Shown: positions 26,663 to 35,619 of the stretch, piece by piece
Numbering within the stretch: position 1 is the stretch's first letter
Layout of the letters: each line of letters starts with the position of its first letter
Assembly: GCF_005153485.1 (NCBI RefSeq)
Contig: NZ_CP039740.1
Span: forward strand, 682,001-746,000
Origin: Pseudolabrys sp. FHR47
GTDB taxonomy: Bacteria > Pseudomonadota > Alphaproteobacteria > Rhizobiales > Xanthobacteraceae
Length of the DNA: 64,000 nucleotides
Direction of reading: 5' to 3'
Made by a program: the position numbers and the translations under genes
The notes under the pieces: generated by a model
What the model was told of the DNA's origin: nothing
Databases searched by the model: none
The model's input: the letters and a program-made list of their open reading frames with translations, nothing else

Positions 26663-27610
26663 TCAGCGCAGGGCGAAGCGGAAGCCGACAAGGACGGTCG
26701 CCAGGCCGATGAGCTGGGCGATAGTTGGCACGATACCCAGCGCGAGAAAGCCGATGATCAGCGAAAATCCGGGGACCAGCGCCGGAAAGGTCGAGGCGCG
26801 ACCGGCACCGAGCAGCGTGACCGCACGGGCAAAAAGAAAGATAGGCAGCACGCCGGCCACGAGACCTTGCACCACGATTTGCAGCAGGTTCTCGCCCCAG
26901 CCGAACCGCAGCATGTTCTCGGTGCCGATAAACAGAAAATAGATCGGGCTGTAGACCAAAACCGACATCAGGCCGACTGCGGCGGCTACGCGCATGCCGG
27001 TTACGCGCCACTGCCGCAGCAGGATGCCGAACAATGCCCACAAGGCGCCGGCCGTTGCGAACAGGAGATCGCCGCCGATGCCGTGTGTGCCGATGGTCGC
27101 GAATGATTCGATACCGAACACGACAAGGCCGGCGATGATAGTGGCGGCGCCGACGACCCGCGATGCGGACAGCCGTTCCTTGAGCAGAACCGCGGCCAGC
27201 ACGATGCCGGCCAAGGCAGCCGTCGCCGGCTGGATGGTCGTGCCGTGGCCGAAAGGCACGTAGATGAACCCGGTATAGGCGACCAGCGCCTGGGTCGGGC
27301 CCGACAGCGCCGCCAAAATGAAACCTCGCCCCCAGCCGACGCCACCAAGGTCGGTCACGCCATCGCGGACGATCAGCGGAATCAGCAGCAGCCCGGTCCA
27401 AAAGTAGCGATGGATCGCAAGATCGGCCGGCGTGAGGCCGATCGAGATGCCGTGTTTCGCCACCGCGAACCCGGCGGCCCAGGCCAGCGCCGCGCCGACG
27501 CCGCAGAGCGCGCCCATGAGCAGGCCGGGCGTTTTTCCGCTCGGCGAAATTCCGGATTTGGGTGGGCTGGCCTGCAACGGGGCATCCAGTTTTTTGTGGC
27601 GCGCGGCCAT
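26663..27610 (-). CDS. DMT family transporter (EamA domains)
   Basis: Ten-helix transporter of 315 residues with two EamA repeats (about 27-155 and 175-310); typical are GVGAALAWAAGFAVAK, IHRYFWTGLLL and FGHGTTIQPATAALAGI. ATG 27610 is taken as start; the first helix begins about 30 residues later. It is divergent from the BKACE gene across 100 bp. The substrate is unknown. Confidence 0.85.
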   Translation of the reverse strand: MAARHKKLDAPLQASPPKSGISPSGKTPGLLMGALCGVGAALAWAAGFAVAKHGISIGLTPADLAIHRYFWTGLLLIPLIVRDGVTDLGGVGWGRGFILAALSGPTQALVAYTGFIYVPFGHGTTIQPATAALAGIVLAAVLLKERLSASRVVGAATIIAGLVVFGIESFATIGTHGIGGDLLFATAGALWALFGILLRQWRVTGMRVAAAVGLMSVLVYSPIYFLFIGTENMLRFGWGENLLQIVVQGLVAGVLPIFLFARAVTLLGAGRASTFPALVPGFSLIIGFLALGIVPTIAQLIGLATVLVGFRFALR

Positions 27611-27710
27611 GCGCCGTGCGAGGTGACGTCCGCCCGGCACATAATCTAGGATTGCCGGATAAGTCCAACGATCAAAAACACATCGCAACTACGCCAAGGA
27701 CGGATAGCTC

Positions 27711-28646
27711 ATGGCTAAGGCACGCAAAGTCATCATCACCTGCGCTGTTACGGGTGGCATCCACACCCCGTCGATGTCGCCCCATCTTCCGGTCACCGCG
27801 CAGGAAATCGCGGACGCAGCCATTGGCGCGGCCGAAGCCGGTGCCGCCGTGGTGCACCTCCATGCGCGCAATCCGCAGGATGGCCGTCCCGATCAGTCGC
27901 CCGAACTGTTCTCGCCGTTCCTCAAGGTGATCAAGCAGCGTTCCGACGTCGTTCTGAACCTGACCACCGGCGGCGCGCCGACCATGACGGTGGAAGAGCG
28001 TCTGCGCCCGGCGGCGACGTTCAAGCCGGAAGTCGCCTCGCTCAATATGGGCACGATGAACTTCGGTCTCTATCCCATGATCGAGCGGTTCAAGGGCAAG
28101 TTCAAATACGACTGGGAAGAGCCCTATCTCGAAGGCACGCGCAAGGGCATGTTCAAGAACACGCTCGCCGATATCGAGATGATCCTGACGACCTGCGCCG
28201 AGAACAATACGCGCTTCGAGGTCGAGTGTTATGACATCAGCCATCTTTATACGCTGAAGCATTTCCTCGACCGCGGCGTGATCAAGGCGCCGCTGTTCAT
28301 CCAGTCAGTGTTCGGCATTCTCGGCGGTATCGGCACGCATCCCGAAGACGTCATCATGATGAAGCGCACGGCCGACCGGCTGTTCGGTGACCAATACCAT
28401 TGGTCCGTCCTGGGCGCCGGCGCCGCGCAAATGCGCATCGCGGCAATGGCGGCGTCGATGGGAGGCAATGTTCGCGTCGGCCTTGAGGACTCGCTGTGGA
28501 TCGGCGCTGGCAAGCTCGCCGAGTCGAACGCGCAGCAGGTCAAGAAAGTGCGCCAGATTCTCGAGGGCCTCGGCCTCGAGATCGCGACGCCCGACGACGC
28601 GCGCGAGATCCTCGCGCTCAAGGGCGGCGACAAGGTCGCATTCTGA
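27711..28646 (+). CDS. Beta-keto acid cleavage enzyme (BKACE, DUF849; 3-keto-5-aminohexanoate cleavage type)
   Basis: Zinc-dependent TIM-barrel enzyme of 311 residues. Family members condense a beta-keto acid with acetyl-CoA to give acetoacetate and a new acyl-CoA. Zn ligands His49 and His51 are in VHLHARNP, and the C-terminal barrel strand has VRVGLEDSLW. AAGGACGG precedes ATG 27711. Its stop overlaps the start of the TRAP small permease (TGATG), so uptake and cleavage of the same compound is a fair inference. The substrate (for example a carnitine or betaine breakdown product) is open. Confidence 0.9.
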   Translation: MAKARKVIITCAVTGGIHTPSMSPHLPVTAQEIADAAIGAAEAGAAVVHLHARNPQDGRPDQSPELFSPFLKVIKQRSDVVLNLTTGGAPTMTVEERLRPAATFKPEVASLNMGTMNFGLYPMIERFKGKFKYDWEEPYLEGTRKGMFKNTLADIEMILTTCAENNTRFEVECYDISHLYTLKHFLDRGVIKAPLFIQSVFGILGGIGTHPEDVIMMKRTADRLFGDQYHWSVLGAGAAQMRIAAMAASMGGNVRVGLEDSLWIGAGKLAESNAQQVKKVRQILEGLGLEIATPDDAREILALKGGDKVAF

Positions 28647-29197
28647 TGCGCGCGGCCAGGCGCTCGGCGCCAAGCCGCACAGGCAGTTGGCAGCCGGTGG
28701 CTATCGCCGACCGGTTGTCGCGCTTCACGATGGTCCTGGCGGCGGCCCTGACCTTCGTGCTGGCGATCGTGCTCCTCGCCGATGTCGTGAGCCGTGCTCT
28801 CGTCGGCCGTCCGATGGGCGGCGCGAACGACATTGTCGGCAATGTCATCGTGATGATCGTGTTCCTGCAGGCCGGCTACGCGGTGCGTTGCCGGTCGATG
28901 CAGCGCACCGATTTTCTGCTCGGCCTGATGCCGTGGCCGGTGCGCCGCGTCGTTCTCGCGTCCGGCTATGCGCTCGGTGCACTGTTGTTCGCGGCGATCG
29001 CCACCGCCAATTGGCAGCCCGCGCTCATGGCGTTCGGCGGCAGCGGCGGCGTGACGGCCTGGATCGCTCACTTCGCGATTGTCGCAGGTGCGGCGCTGGC
29101 CTGCATCAATTACGGATTGCTGGCGATCCTCGATCTGACCGGAACCGAACCGACGCTTGACAGAGAGCTGGCCGAATTGCGAAGCCTGGAGCCATGA
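28646..29197 (+). CDS. TRAP transporter small permease (DctQ-type)
   Basis: Membrane protein of 183 residues with four hydrophobic segments. It has the DctQ pattern RPMGGANDIVGNVIVMIVFL in place of the commoner WxDE loop, and a long basic N-terminus before helix 1. The start at 28646 overlaps the BKACE stop. It is followed by the large permease; no dctP-type gene is in this cluster. Confidence 0.82.
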   Translation: MRAARRSAPSRTGSWQPVAIADRLSRFTMVLAAALTFVLAIVLLADVVSRALVGRPMGGANDIVGNVIVMIVFLQAGYAVRCRSMQRTDFLLGLMPWPVRRVVLASGYALGALLFAAIATANWQPALMAFGGSGGVTAWIAHFAIVAGAALACINYGLLAILDLTGTEPTLDRELAELRSLEP

Positions 29198-29222
29198 ACC
29201 TGGACTTCCGGCAGAGAGCGGC

Positions 29223-30524
29223 GTGATCGGAATCGGCGCAGCGACTGCGATATTCGTCGCTATGGCGGTGTTGATTGCCTTCGGCGTTCAGGTCGCCATT
29301 GCGCTCGGTATTGTCAGTCTCGCCGCGATCTATGGTGCGACAGGCTCTTGGCAGGAGGTTTCGCGGCTTGTCGCGGCGACCGCCTATGACGGCCTCCGTA
29401 CCGACATCATCATCGCTATTCCGTTATTGATGCTGATGGGCGAGTTCATCGCCCGGTCCGGCGTCGTGACCGATATCTTCCGGGCGACAAGTCGCACGCT
29501 ACGCCACATGCGAGGCGGGGCAGCGCTCGCCGCGACCATCGGCAATTCACTTTCTGCATTCGCCGCCGGTAGCTCGGTCGCGGGCGCGGTCGGATTTTCC
29601 CGCATCTCCTACGGTGAATTGCGTCGTCGAAGTGACGACAGCGCGACATCGCTCGGAACGATTGCCAGTGCCGCTGCGCTTGGAATGCTGCTTCCGCCGA
29701 GCATTCTGATGGTCACCTGGAGTATTCTCACGCGCCAGCCGGCCGGCGCGCTCTTTCTCGCCATGCTGGTGCCGGCCCTGCTTGTCGTTGTTGCTTTTGG
29801 CGTGTCGGTGCGGGGCGCGGGAACCGCGCTGAACACGTCGAGCGCACCCAAGGATGGACCGCCTGAGACATCGCCTCCGCGTGTCTGGACAAGTCTGATC
29901 GGCATCGCGCTGGCCGTAGCCGTCGTTATTGTCGGCAGCGGCGTGCGCATCCTGAGCGTCGCCGAGGCGGCGAGCCTTGGTGCCGCCATCGGTCTGGCAT
30001 TGGCTATTAGCAGGGGCATGCGCCCCGCCACGATTGTCGAGGCAATTCTGGTCGCGGGGCGCGCTTCCGCGCCGATCCTGCTGCTGATCTTCGCAGCTCT
30101 GCTCTATGCCCAGGCGCTCGCGGTGACCGGCGCGGGTGCCGCATTTGAAGCCGCACTCGCGAGTCTCGGGGCTGCAGCCGCGCTCGCGGTGATGATTGCC
30201 GTATGGCTGGTGCTGGTGACTGTCCTGGACGCATTATCGGCGCTGGCGCTCACCGCCGCGTTGTTTGTCCCCGCTGCCGCGACCTTGGGCATCGATCCGT
30301 TGGCCCTCACCGTGATCGGCGTTCTGGTCCTGGAAGGTGCGCCGCTGGTGCCGCCGCTGGGGCTATTGGTGTTCACCACCCGGGCCGCCGTCGGCGAGGA
30401 TGGTGTCCCGGTGTTCGACATCTTCAGGCATGTTCTGCCGATGCTGGCGATCCTGATGGCCACTGTCCTGCTGGTCGCGATCGTCCCAAAAGTCGTCATT
30501 TGGCTGCCTTATCTGGTCGGCTGA
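29223..30524 (+). CDS. TRAP transporter large permease (DctM-type)
   Basis: About 12 hydrophobic helices over 433 residues. It keeps DctM features: IPLLMLMGEFIARSGV, FAAGSSVAGAVGFSRI and MLLPPSILMVTWSIL. The GTG at 29223 with CAGAGAG upstream is chosen; a TTG at 29157 would overlap the small permease by 41 bp. It forms a Q-M pair without a binding-protein gene. Confidence 0.85.
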   Translation: MIGIGAATAIFVAMAVLIAFGVQVAIALGIVSLAAIYGATGSWQEVSRLVAATAYDGLRTDIIIAIPLLMLMGEFIARSGVVTDIFRATSRTLRHMRGGAALAATIGNSLSAFAAGSSVAGAVGFSRISYGELRRRSDDSATSLGTIASAAALGMLLPPSILMVTWSILTRQPAGALFLAMLVPALLVVVAFGVSVRGAGTALNTSSAPKDGPPETSPPRVWTSLIGIALAVAVVIVGSGVRILSVAEAASLGAAIGLALAISRGMRPATIVEAILVAGRASAPILLLIFAALLYAQALAVTGAGAAFEAALASLGAAAALAVMIAVWLVLVTVLDALSALALTAALFVPAAATLGIDPLALTVIGVLVLEGAPLVPPLGLLVFTTRAAVGEDGVPVFDIFRHVLPMLAILMATVLLVAIVPKVVIWLPYLVG

Positions 30525-30795
30525 TCGATCGGCGACCGCGACAAAGCGCGCGCCGGGTTGACGCGTGGCGTTCAGCGCGCTTGGTGGATTCGCCAATGGG
30601 AAAGCGCCAATGCACCACTATATGCACGCTCGTGCGGACCTACGTCGGTCGGCGCCGGCGTGAGATTCACGAATTCTTGCAACGATTGGCGTTTATTTCC
30701 CGCAAGCGAATGTGTTTCTCTGAGCCTAAGTGATTTGCGCGGCCGACCCGGCCGCCGGTCGCCCGATGACTCAGACTGGAGAATCCCGCGGTTCA

Positions 30796-32577
30796 ATGTC
30801 GGCACTCGATACGGTCAGCATTGCGATATTGCTCGGCAGCCTGCTGGTGCTGGCCGGCATTTTGTCGAGCCTGCTGGCGATGCGTTTCGGCGCGCCCTTG
30901 CTGCTGGTGTTCTTGGGTGTCGGCATGCTGGCCGGCGAGGGCGGTCCGGGCGGCATCCGCTTCGACGACGTTGGCATTGCCTATACGGTGGGTTCGATCG
31001 CGCTGGCGCTGATCCTGTTCGACGGTGGTCTGCGCACGCGCTTTGCCAGCATCCGCAGCGTCCTGGCGCCTTCGATGATGCTGGCGACCGCCGGTGTTGT
31101 GGTGACGGCGCTGATTACCGCGCCGGCCGCCAAGTTCGCGCTCGGCATCGGCTGGACCGAAGCGCTTCTGCTCGGCGCCGTGGTCGCCTCGACCGACGCC
31201 GCGGCCGTCTTCTTCCTGCTCAGCGCCGGCGGCCTGCGTCTGCGGCCGCGCGTCCGCGCCACCCTGGAGGTCGAGTCGGGCACCAACGATCCCATCGCGA
31301 TCTTTCTGGCGCTGCTGCTCGTCGAGATTCTGTCCGTCGGCGGCCTGAGCTGGTCGCAGGCGTTCGTGACCTTGTTCCGCAACGCCGTACTCGGCGCCGC
31401 CATTGGTTACGGTGGCGGTCGCATGATCGCCTGGGTGCTCAACCGCGTGAACCTGCCGCAGGGCCTGCATGCACCCTTCGTCGCCGTGAGCGCGCTGGTG
31501 GTATTCGGATTTGGCAACGCGGTGCATGCCTCCGGCTTTCTCGCCGTCTATATCGCCGGCCTCGTCGTCGGCAATCGGCAGATCCGCGCGCATAATTCGG
31601 TGGTCGTCTTTCTCGACGCCATAACCTGGCTGATGCAGATTGTGATGTTCGTGCTGCTCGGCCTGTTGGTATGGCCCGGACGGCTTGGCGCCAATCTCAT
31701 CGGCGCCATCGTGGTGGCGCTGACCCTGATGCTGATTGCGCGGCCAGCCGCCGTCTTTCTTTGTCTCTGGCCGTTCAAGTTCCAGTGGCGTGAAAAGCTT
31801 TTCATCTCGTGGGTCGGCTTGCGCGGCGCGGTGGCGATTTTTCTGGCCTCGATTCCGCTTCTGGTTGGACTGCCCGGCGCGGCGCTGTACTTCGACGTCG
31901 CCTTTGTCGTGGTGGCGTCCTCGCTGCTGATCCAGGGTTGGACCGTGGCATTGTCGGCACGCAAGCTCGATATGTCGTTCTCGCGCGCCGATCCGGCGCC
32001 CCGGCGAGTCGAACTCGACTTGCCTGGCCAGATGACGCGCGAGATGGTTGGCTATCCGGTTCCCGCCAATAGTCCCTTCCTCAAGCGCGGCCTGATCCCG
32101 AACTGGGCGCGGCCGACCTTGGTGATCCGCAACGAGGAAATCCTTACGCCGGCGGAGGCGGCGCCGGTGCAGGAAGGCGATTACATCTATCTGCTCGCGC
32201 CGCCGGAAAAGGCGCAGGCGCTCGACCGCTTCTTCATGGAAAGTCCGGCGCCGCGCGTCCCGGCGGCGGAAGCGCTCGGCGACTTCTTCGTCCCCGGCAA
32301 CGCCACGCTCGGCGCGCTGGCGGACATCTACGGGCTGCAGGTCGCCGCCGACCATGCCGAGGTCAGCCTCGCCGATTTCTTTGTCGAGCAACTCGGCCGT
32401 CCGGCCAGGGCTGGCGATATTGTCGCGCTCGGCACTATCGCGCTGCTGGCGCACAAGGTCGAAAGCGGCAAGGTGTCGACCGTCGGCCTGCGGCTCGACG
32501 AGCCGGAAGACGCCGCCACAGTCAGCGGCAGCGCCAGAGCGCTGATGCAGAAGGTGCGGAAGAAACTAAGCCGCTGA
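30796..32577 (+). CDS. nhaP2: Potassium/proton antiporter (CPA1, NhaP2/CvrA type)
   Basis: Cation:proton antiporter of 593 residues. An N-terminal 12-13-helix exchanger domain has GVGMLAGEGGPGGI, STDAAAVFFLL, ESGTNDPIAIFL and GLRGAVAIFLA. It is followed by cytoplasmic RCK_C and CorC-like domains (about 400-590). ATG 30796 matches the start of known NhaP2 proteins; ATG 30766 is an alternative. It exports K+ to control turgor and pH. Its stop touches the convergent DUF6580 stop. Confidence 0.9.
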   Translation: MSALDTVSIAILLGSLLVLAGILSSLLAMRFGAPLLLVFLGVGMLAGEGGPGGIRFDDVGIAYTVGSIALALILFDGGLRTRFASIRSVLAPSMMLATAGVVVTALITAPAAKFALGIGWTEALLLGAVVASTDAAAVFFLLSAGGLRLRPRVRATLEVESGTNDPIAIFLALLLVEILSVGGLSWSQAFVTLFRNAVLGAAIGYGGGRMIAWVLNRVNLPQGLHAPFVAVSALVVFGFGNAVHASGFLAVYIAGLVVGNRQIRAHNSVVVFLDAITWLMQIVMFVLLGLLVWPGRLGANLIGAIVVALTLMLIARPAAVFLCLWPFKFQWREKLFISWVGLRGAVAIFLASIPLLVGLPGAALYFDVAFVVVASSLLIQGWTVALSARKLDMSFSRADPAPRRVELDLPGQMTREMVGYPVPANSPFLKRGLIPNWARPTLVIRNEEILTPAEAAPVQEGDYIYLLAPPEKAQALDRFFMESPAPRVPAAEALGDFFVPGNATLGALADIYGLQVAADHAEVSLADFFVEQLGRPARAGDIVALGTIALLAHKVESGKVSTVGLRLDEPEDAATVSGSARALMQKVRKKLSR

Positions 32578-33123
32578 TCAGCCGTTTGAGCGGGAAAGCA
32601 GCGGCATGTGCTGGATCATCCACGCGCCGCCGAATAGCACCGCGGTCCAGAAAAGATCGCCGATCAGCGTGTTCTGGAAGAACGGCAGCGCCAGCACGTA
32701 GCACTGCGTCAGGCCGGCGATGTCATGGCTGTACATGCCGCTGAAGGCCCAGACCGCGAAGTTCGACAGCACGAAGAAGGCGACTGAGCAGGCAACCATG
32801 GTGCCTGCAGTGCCGATGACGCCGCGCCAGTTGCGTGTCGCCATGCCGGCGAAAGCGGGCAGGGTGATCGCGCCGTAGGTGACGAGCGAGATGCGCCAGT
32901 CGTCGCCGGAAAGCACCAGACCCGACAGCGCCATCGCGGCGAGCGGCACCACCGGCGCCAGCACGGGATTGCGCAGCATGCGGCCGGCGAACAGCGCGCT
33001 AGCGGCGACCGGCATGAAGCCCCAGGCATGCGGCAGGAGCCGCGCCAACGCCACGAAAGCGACGAGGAAGGCGATCAGCGCCAGATCGGCCAGCAGAGCG
33101 GAGCGGTTCTCGGTCGTGTGCAT
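32578..33123 (-). CDS. DUF6580 family membrane protein
   Basis: Membrane protein of 181 residues with five to six helices. It has the family pattern LARLLPHAWGFMPVAASALFAG and the C-terminal NTLIGDLFWTAVLFGGAWMI, reminiscent of ECF-type substrate-binding (S) components. The function is not established. It is 75 bp downstream of the BtuF-like gene on the same strand, which may hint at a shared cofactor or metal; that is inference. Confidence 0.75.
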   Translation of the reverse strand: MHTTENRSALLADLALIAFLVAFVALARLLPHAWGFMPVAASALFAGRMLRNPVLAPVVPLAAMALSGLVLSGDDWRISLVTYGAITLPAFAGMATRNWRGVIGTAGTMVACSVAFFVLSNFAVWAFSGMYSHDIAGLTQCYVLALPFFQNTLIGDLFWTAVLFGGAWMIQHMPLLSRSNG

Positions 33124-33198
33124 CGCATTGAATCCCGTTTGTGCGTCGCAAGCGTCTTAGCACGGCCGGGTGGGCCGAATCCATCGGCCAAAAGCCCG

Positions 33199-34011
33199 TC
33201 AAACGGCCTTTTCTGGGACCTTCTGGGCCCATTCGGCGATGATGACGGCGAGAGCGTCAAGGCCGTCGGTCAAGGCGGCCGGACCGGGCTGCAGGATTAC
33301 GGTCGATTTGACCTCGCGGAGCCAGCCGGTGGCAACCGCCGGGACGGTCTCGAAGCCCGGCCGCGCTACGACCTTGGCGGGCACGAATTTCTTGCCGCAC
33401 CACGAGCCGATGATGATGTCCGGCTGTGCGGCGATCACCGCCTCCGGCGCGACGATGCGGTCCCTGGCGTTCTTGCGCTTCGACAGTCCAGGGAAGATGT
33501 CGTCGCCGCCGGCGGTCTCGACCAGTTCGGACACCCAGTTAAGGCCGGAGATCATCGGCTCGTCCCATTCCTCGAAATAGACGCGCGGCCGTCGCGGCAG
33601 CTTTGCGGATTGCGCGCGCACGTCTTCGAGGCGGGCCGCGAGTCTATTGGCGAGCGTGTCGGCTTTCCCGGGTTGACCGACCAGCGCGCCGACGGTGCGT
33701 ATCATGGCGAAGATGCCGGCGACATCCCGCTGGTTGAAGGCGTGGACCGCGACATTGTTGCGGATCAGTTCGGCGACGATATCGGCTTGCAGATCGGAGA
33801 AGGTGAGAACGAGATCGGGTTCGAGTGCCAGAATCTTCGGTACGTCGGCGGAAATGAAGGCGGCGACGCGCGGCTTCTCCTTGCGCACTTGCGGCGGGCG
33901 CACGGCATAGCCGGACACGCCGACGATGCGCGCATCCTCGCCGAGGAGATAGAGCGTCTCGACGGTTTCTTCAGTGAGGCAGACGATGCGGGCGGGAGGG
34001 AACATGGGCAT
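33199..34011 (-). CDS. BtuF/FhuD-type periplasmic-binding-fold protein without signal peptide
   Basis: Protein of 270 residues with the helical-backbone binding fold of cobalamin and siderophore receptors. It has RIVCLTEETVETLYLLGEDARIVGVSGYA, then LEPDLVLTFSDLQADI and YFEEWDEPMISG. It begins directly with the first strand and has no signal sequence (ATG 34011 or 34005). It may therefore be cytoplasmic, as in the family often annotated cobalamin-binding protein. No BtuCD genes are nearby, so a role in transport is doubtful. Confidence 0.75.
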   Translation of the reverse strand: MPMFPPARIVCLTEETVETLYLLGEDARIVGVSGYAVRPPQVRKEKPRVAAFISADVPKILALEPDLVLTFSDLQADIVAELIRNNVAVHAFNQRDVAGIFAMIRTVGALVGQPGKADTLANRLAARLEDVRAQSAKLPRRPRVYFEEWDEPMISGLNWVSELVETAGGDDIFPGLSKRKNARDRIVAPEAVIAAQPDIIIGSWCGKKFVPAKVVARPGFETVPAVATGWLREVKSTVILQPGPAALTDGLDALAVIIAEWAQKVPEKAV

Positions 34012-34020
34012 ACTCTACAC

Positions 34021-34098
34021 CGTCATCGTCCGCGAAGGCGGACGATCCAGCGCTTGTTCAGGTGAAAGAGCTGGATGCCCGCCTTCGCGGGCATGACG
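34021..34098. repeat. Bipartite palindromic repeat at the 3' end of the mod operon
   Basis: Left hairpin TCGTCCGC-GAAG-GCGGACGA (34026-34045), then CCAG, spacer and CTGG. Right hairpin ATGCCCGC-CTTC-GCGGGCAT (34075-34094). It lies between the modC stop and the BtuF-like start, both leftward. Confidence 0.85.
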
Positions 34099-34758
34099 TC
34101 AGAGGAGTTCCGCCCCGCCGCTTTTCACCACCCGTCCCGCATCGAGCAGCACGACGCGACTGGCGAGTGCTTTCACTTCTGCGGGGTCATGGCTGACATA
34201 GATCATCGGCAGTCTGGTATCGTCGCGCAGGCGCACGAAGTAGGGCAGTATCTCGCTCTTCCGCCGCGCATCGAGCGAGGCCATCGGCTCGTCGAGCAGC
34301 ATCAGGCGCGGCTTCATCAGCAGCGCACGCCCGAGTGCGACGCGCTGGCGTTCGCCGCCGGACAGTGCGCCGGGGCGACGATCGACGAGCGGCGCGATGT
34401 CCAGCAACTCGGTGACGTGCCTGAACTGCGCCGCGTCGCGCGGCAGGCCGGTCATCCAGCGGCCATAGCCGAGATTGCGCGCGACGGACATATGCGGAAA
34501 CAGCCGGCCGTCCTGGAAGACGGTGCCGATGCGGCGGCGGTGCGCCGGAACGTCGATGCCCGCCGCGCTGTCGAACACCGTCTCGCCGCCGATGACAATG
34601 CGGCCGCGGTCGGGCTTGATGAGCCCGGCGATCATGCCGACGATCGAGGTCTTGCCCGATCCCGACGGTCCGAACAGCGCGGTAACGCCGCTGTCGCCGT
34701 CGAACGAGACGCTGAGGGCGAAGTCGCCGAGTTGCTTGTCGATGTCCACCGAGATCAC
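34099..34758 (-). CDS. modC: Molybdate ABC transporter ATPase, short form without Mop domain
   Basis: Cytoplasmic ATPase of the molybdate importer. It has 219 residues with Walker A GPSGSGKT (30-37), signature ALSGGERQRVALGRALL, Walker B LMLLDEPMASLD and YVSHD. Typical ModC proteins have about 350 residues with a C-terminal Mop/TOBE domain. Here the protein stops soon after the ATPase core, and a separate Mop protein is encoded at 37080-37289. It follows modB by 15 bp. Confidence 0.9.
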   Translation of the reverse strand: MISVDIDKQLGDFALSVSFDGDSGVTALFGPSGSGKTSIVGMIAGLIKPDRGRIVIGGETVFDSAAGIDVPAHRRRIGTVFQDGRLFPHMSVARNLGYGRWMTGLPRDAAQFRHVTELLDIAPLVDRRPGALSGGERQRVALGRALLMKPRLMLLDEPMASLDARRKSEILPYFVRLRDDTRLPMIYVSHDPAEVKALASRVVLLDAGRVVKSGGAELL

Positions 34759-34773
34759 GCAAGAACCTGCATC

Positions 34774-35466
34774 TTAGACACCATGCACACGAGCGCCGGC
34801 CCTTCGGCCGAACCATTCCGACACGATCAGCGCCAGCAGCGAGATCGCGACCGCGATCACCACCAGCTTGAGCGCCTGGCTATCGCCGCCTGGCACCTGA
34901 GTCAGTGTGTAGATGGCCGCCGAGATGGTCTGGGTTTCGCCGGGAATGTTGGAGACGAAAGTGATGGTGGCGCCGAACTCGCCGAGCGCGCGGGCAAAAG
35001 CCAGCACCGCGCCGGCGATGATGCCGGGCAGCGCCAGCGGCAAGGTGACGGTGAGCAGGGTCCAGACGCGATTGGCGCCCAGCGTCGCGGCGGCGTCCTC
35101 GAGCTTGCGGTCGACCGCTTCGATCGACAGCCGGATAGCGCCAACCAGCAGCGGGAACGACATCACGGCGCAAGCGAGCACCGCACCGGTCCAGCGGAAC
35201 GAGAATACGATGCCGATGCTTTCGAGCCACGCGCCGAAAATGCCGCGGCGGCCGAAGGCGATAAGCAGGAGATAGCCGGTGACGACCGGCGGCAGTACCA
35301 GCGGCAGATAGATGATGGCGTTGAGCAGCGCCTTGCCGGGGAAATTCTTGCGCGCGAGCAGCCATGCGACCGCGATGCCGAGTGGCAAGGAGAAGGCGGT
35401 GGCCACCGCCGCCACCCTGACGGAGAGAGCGACGGCGGTCCATTCTTCGGGAGAAAGCGACAACAT
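34774..35466 (-). CDS. modB: Molybdate ABC transporter permease
   Basis: Inner-membrane subunit of 230 residues with five helices and the coupling motif DAAATLGANRVWTLLTVTLPLALPG, which contacts ModC. ATG 35466 (MLSLSPEEWTA) matches the usual start; the longer frame to 35505 runs into the repeat. It lies between modA and modC. Confidence 0.93.
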   Translation of the reverse strand: MLSLSPEEWTAVALSVRVAAVATAFSLPLGIAVAWLLARKNFPGKALLNAIIYLPLVLPPVVTGYLLLIAFGRRGIFGAWLESIGIVFSFRWTGAVLACAVMSFPLLVGAIRLSIEAVDRKLEDAAATLGANRVWTLLTVTLPLALPGIIAGAVLAFARALGEFGATITFVSNIPGETQTISAAIYTLTQVPGGDSQALKLVVIAVAISLLALIVSEWFGRRAGARVHGV

Positions 35467-35504
35467 TAATGCTTCTTGGAATCTTTGTTTGAGCCTGCAA
35501 AACA

Positions 35505-35598
35505 CTCCGTTCGTTCCCGCGCAAGCGGGAACCCAGAATGTCTATCGAAGCGCCCGTAATTTGGTCTCTGGGTCCCCGCTTTCGCGGGGACGAACGAG
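35505..35598. repeat. Bipartite palindromic repeat between modA and modB
   Basis: CTCCG arm, left hairpin GTTCCCGC-GCAA-GCGGGAAC (35513-35532), CCAG, spacer, CTGG. Right hairpin GTCCCCGC-TTTC-GCGGGGAC (35572-35591). It sits in the middle of the operon, directly 3' of the binding-protein gene. Confidence 0.9.
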
Positions 35599-35619
35599 GT
35601 AGGTTTCATCTTGTCGCTG

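Noticed and set aside
30793-32454. Leftward open frame of 553 codons opposite the antiporter gene
   Set aside because: Its translation is Arg/Gln/Asp-rich without domains, while the forward frame encodes a clear NhaP2 protein with catalytic motifs.
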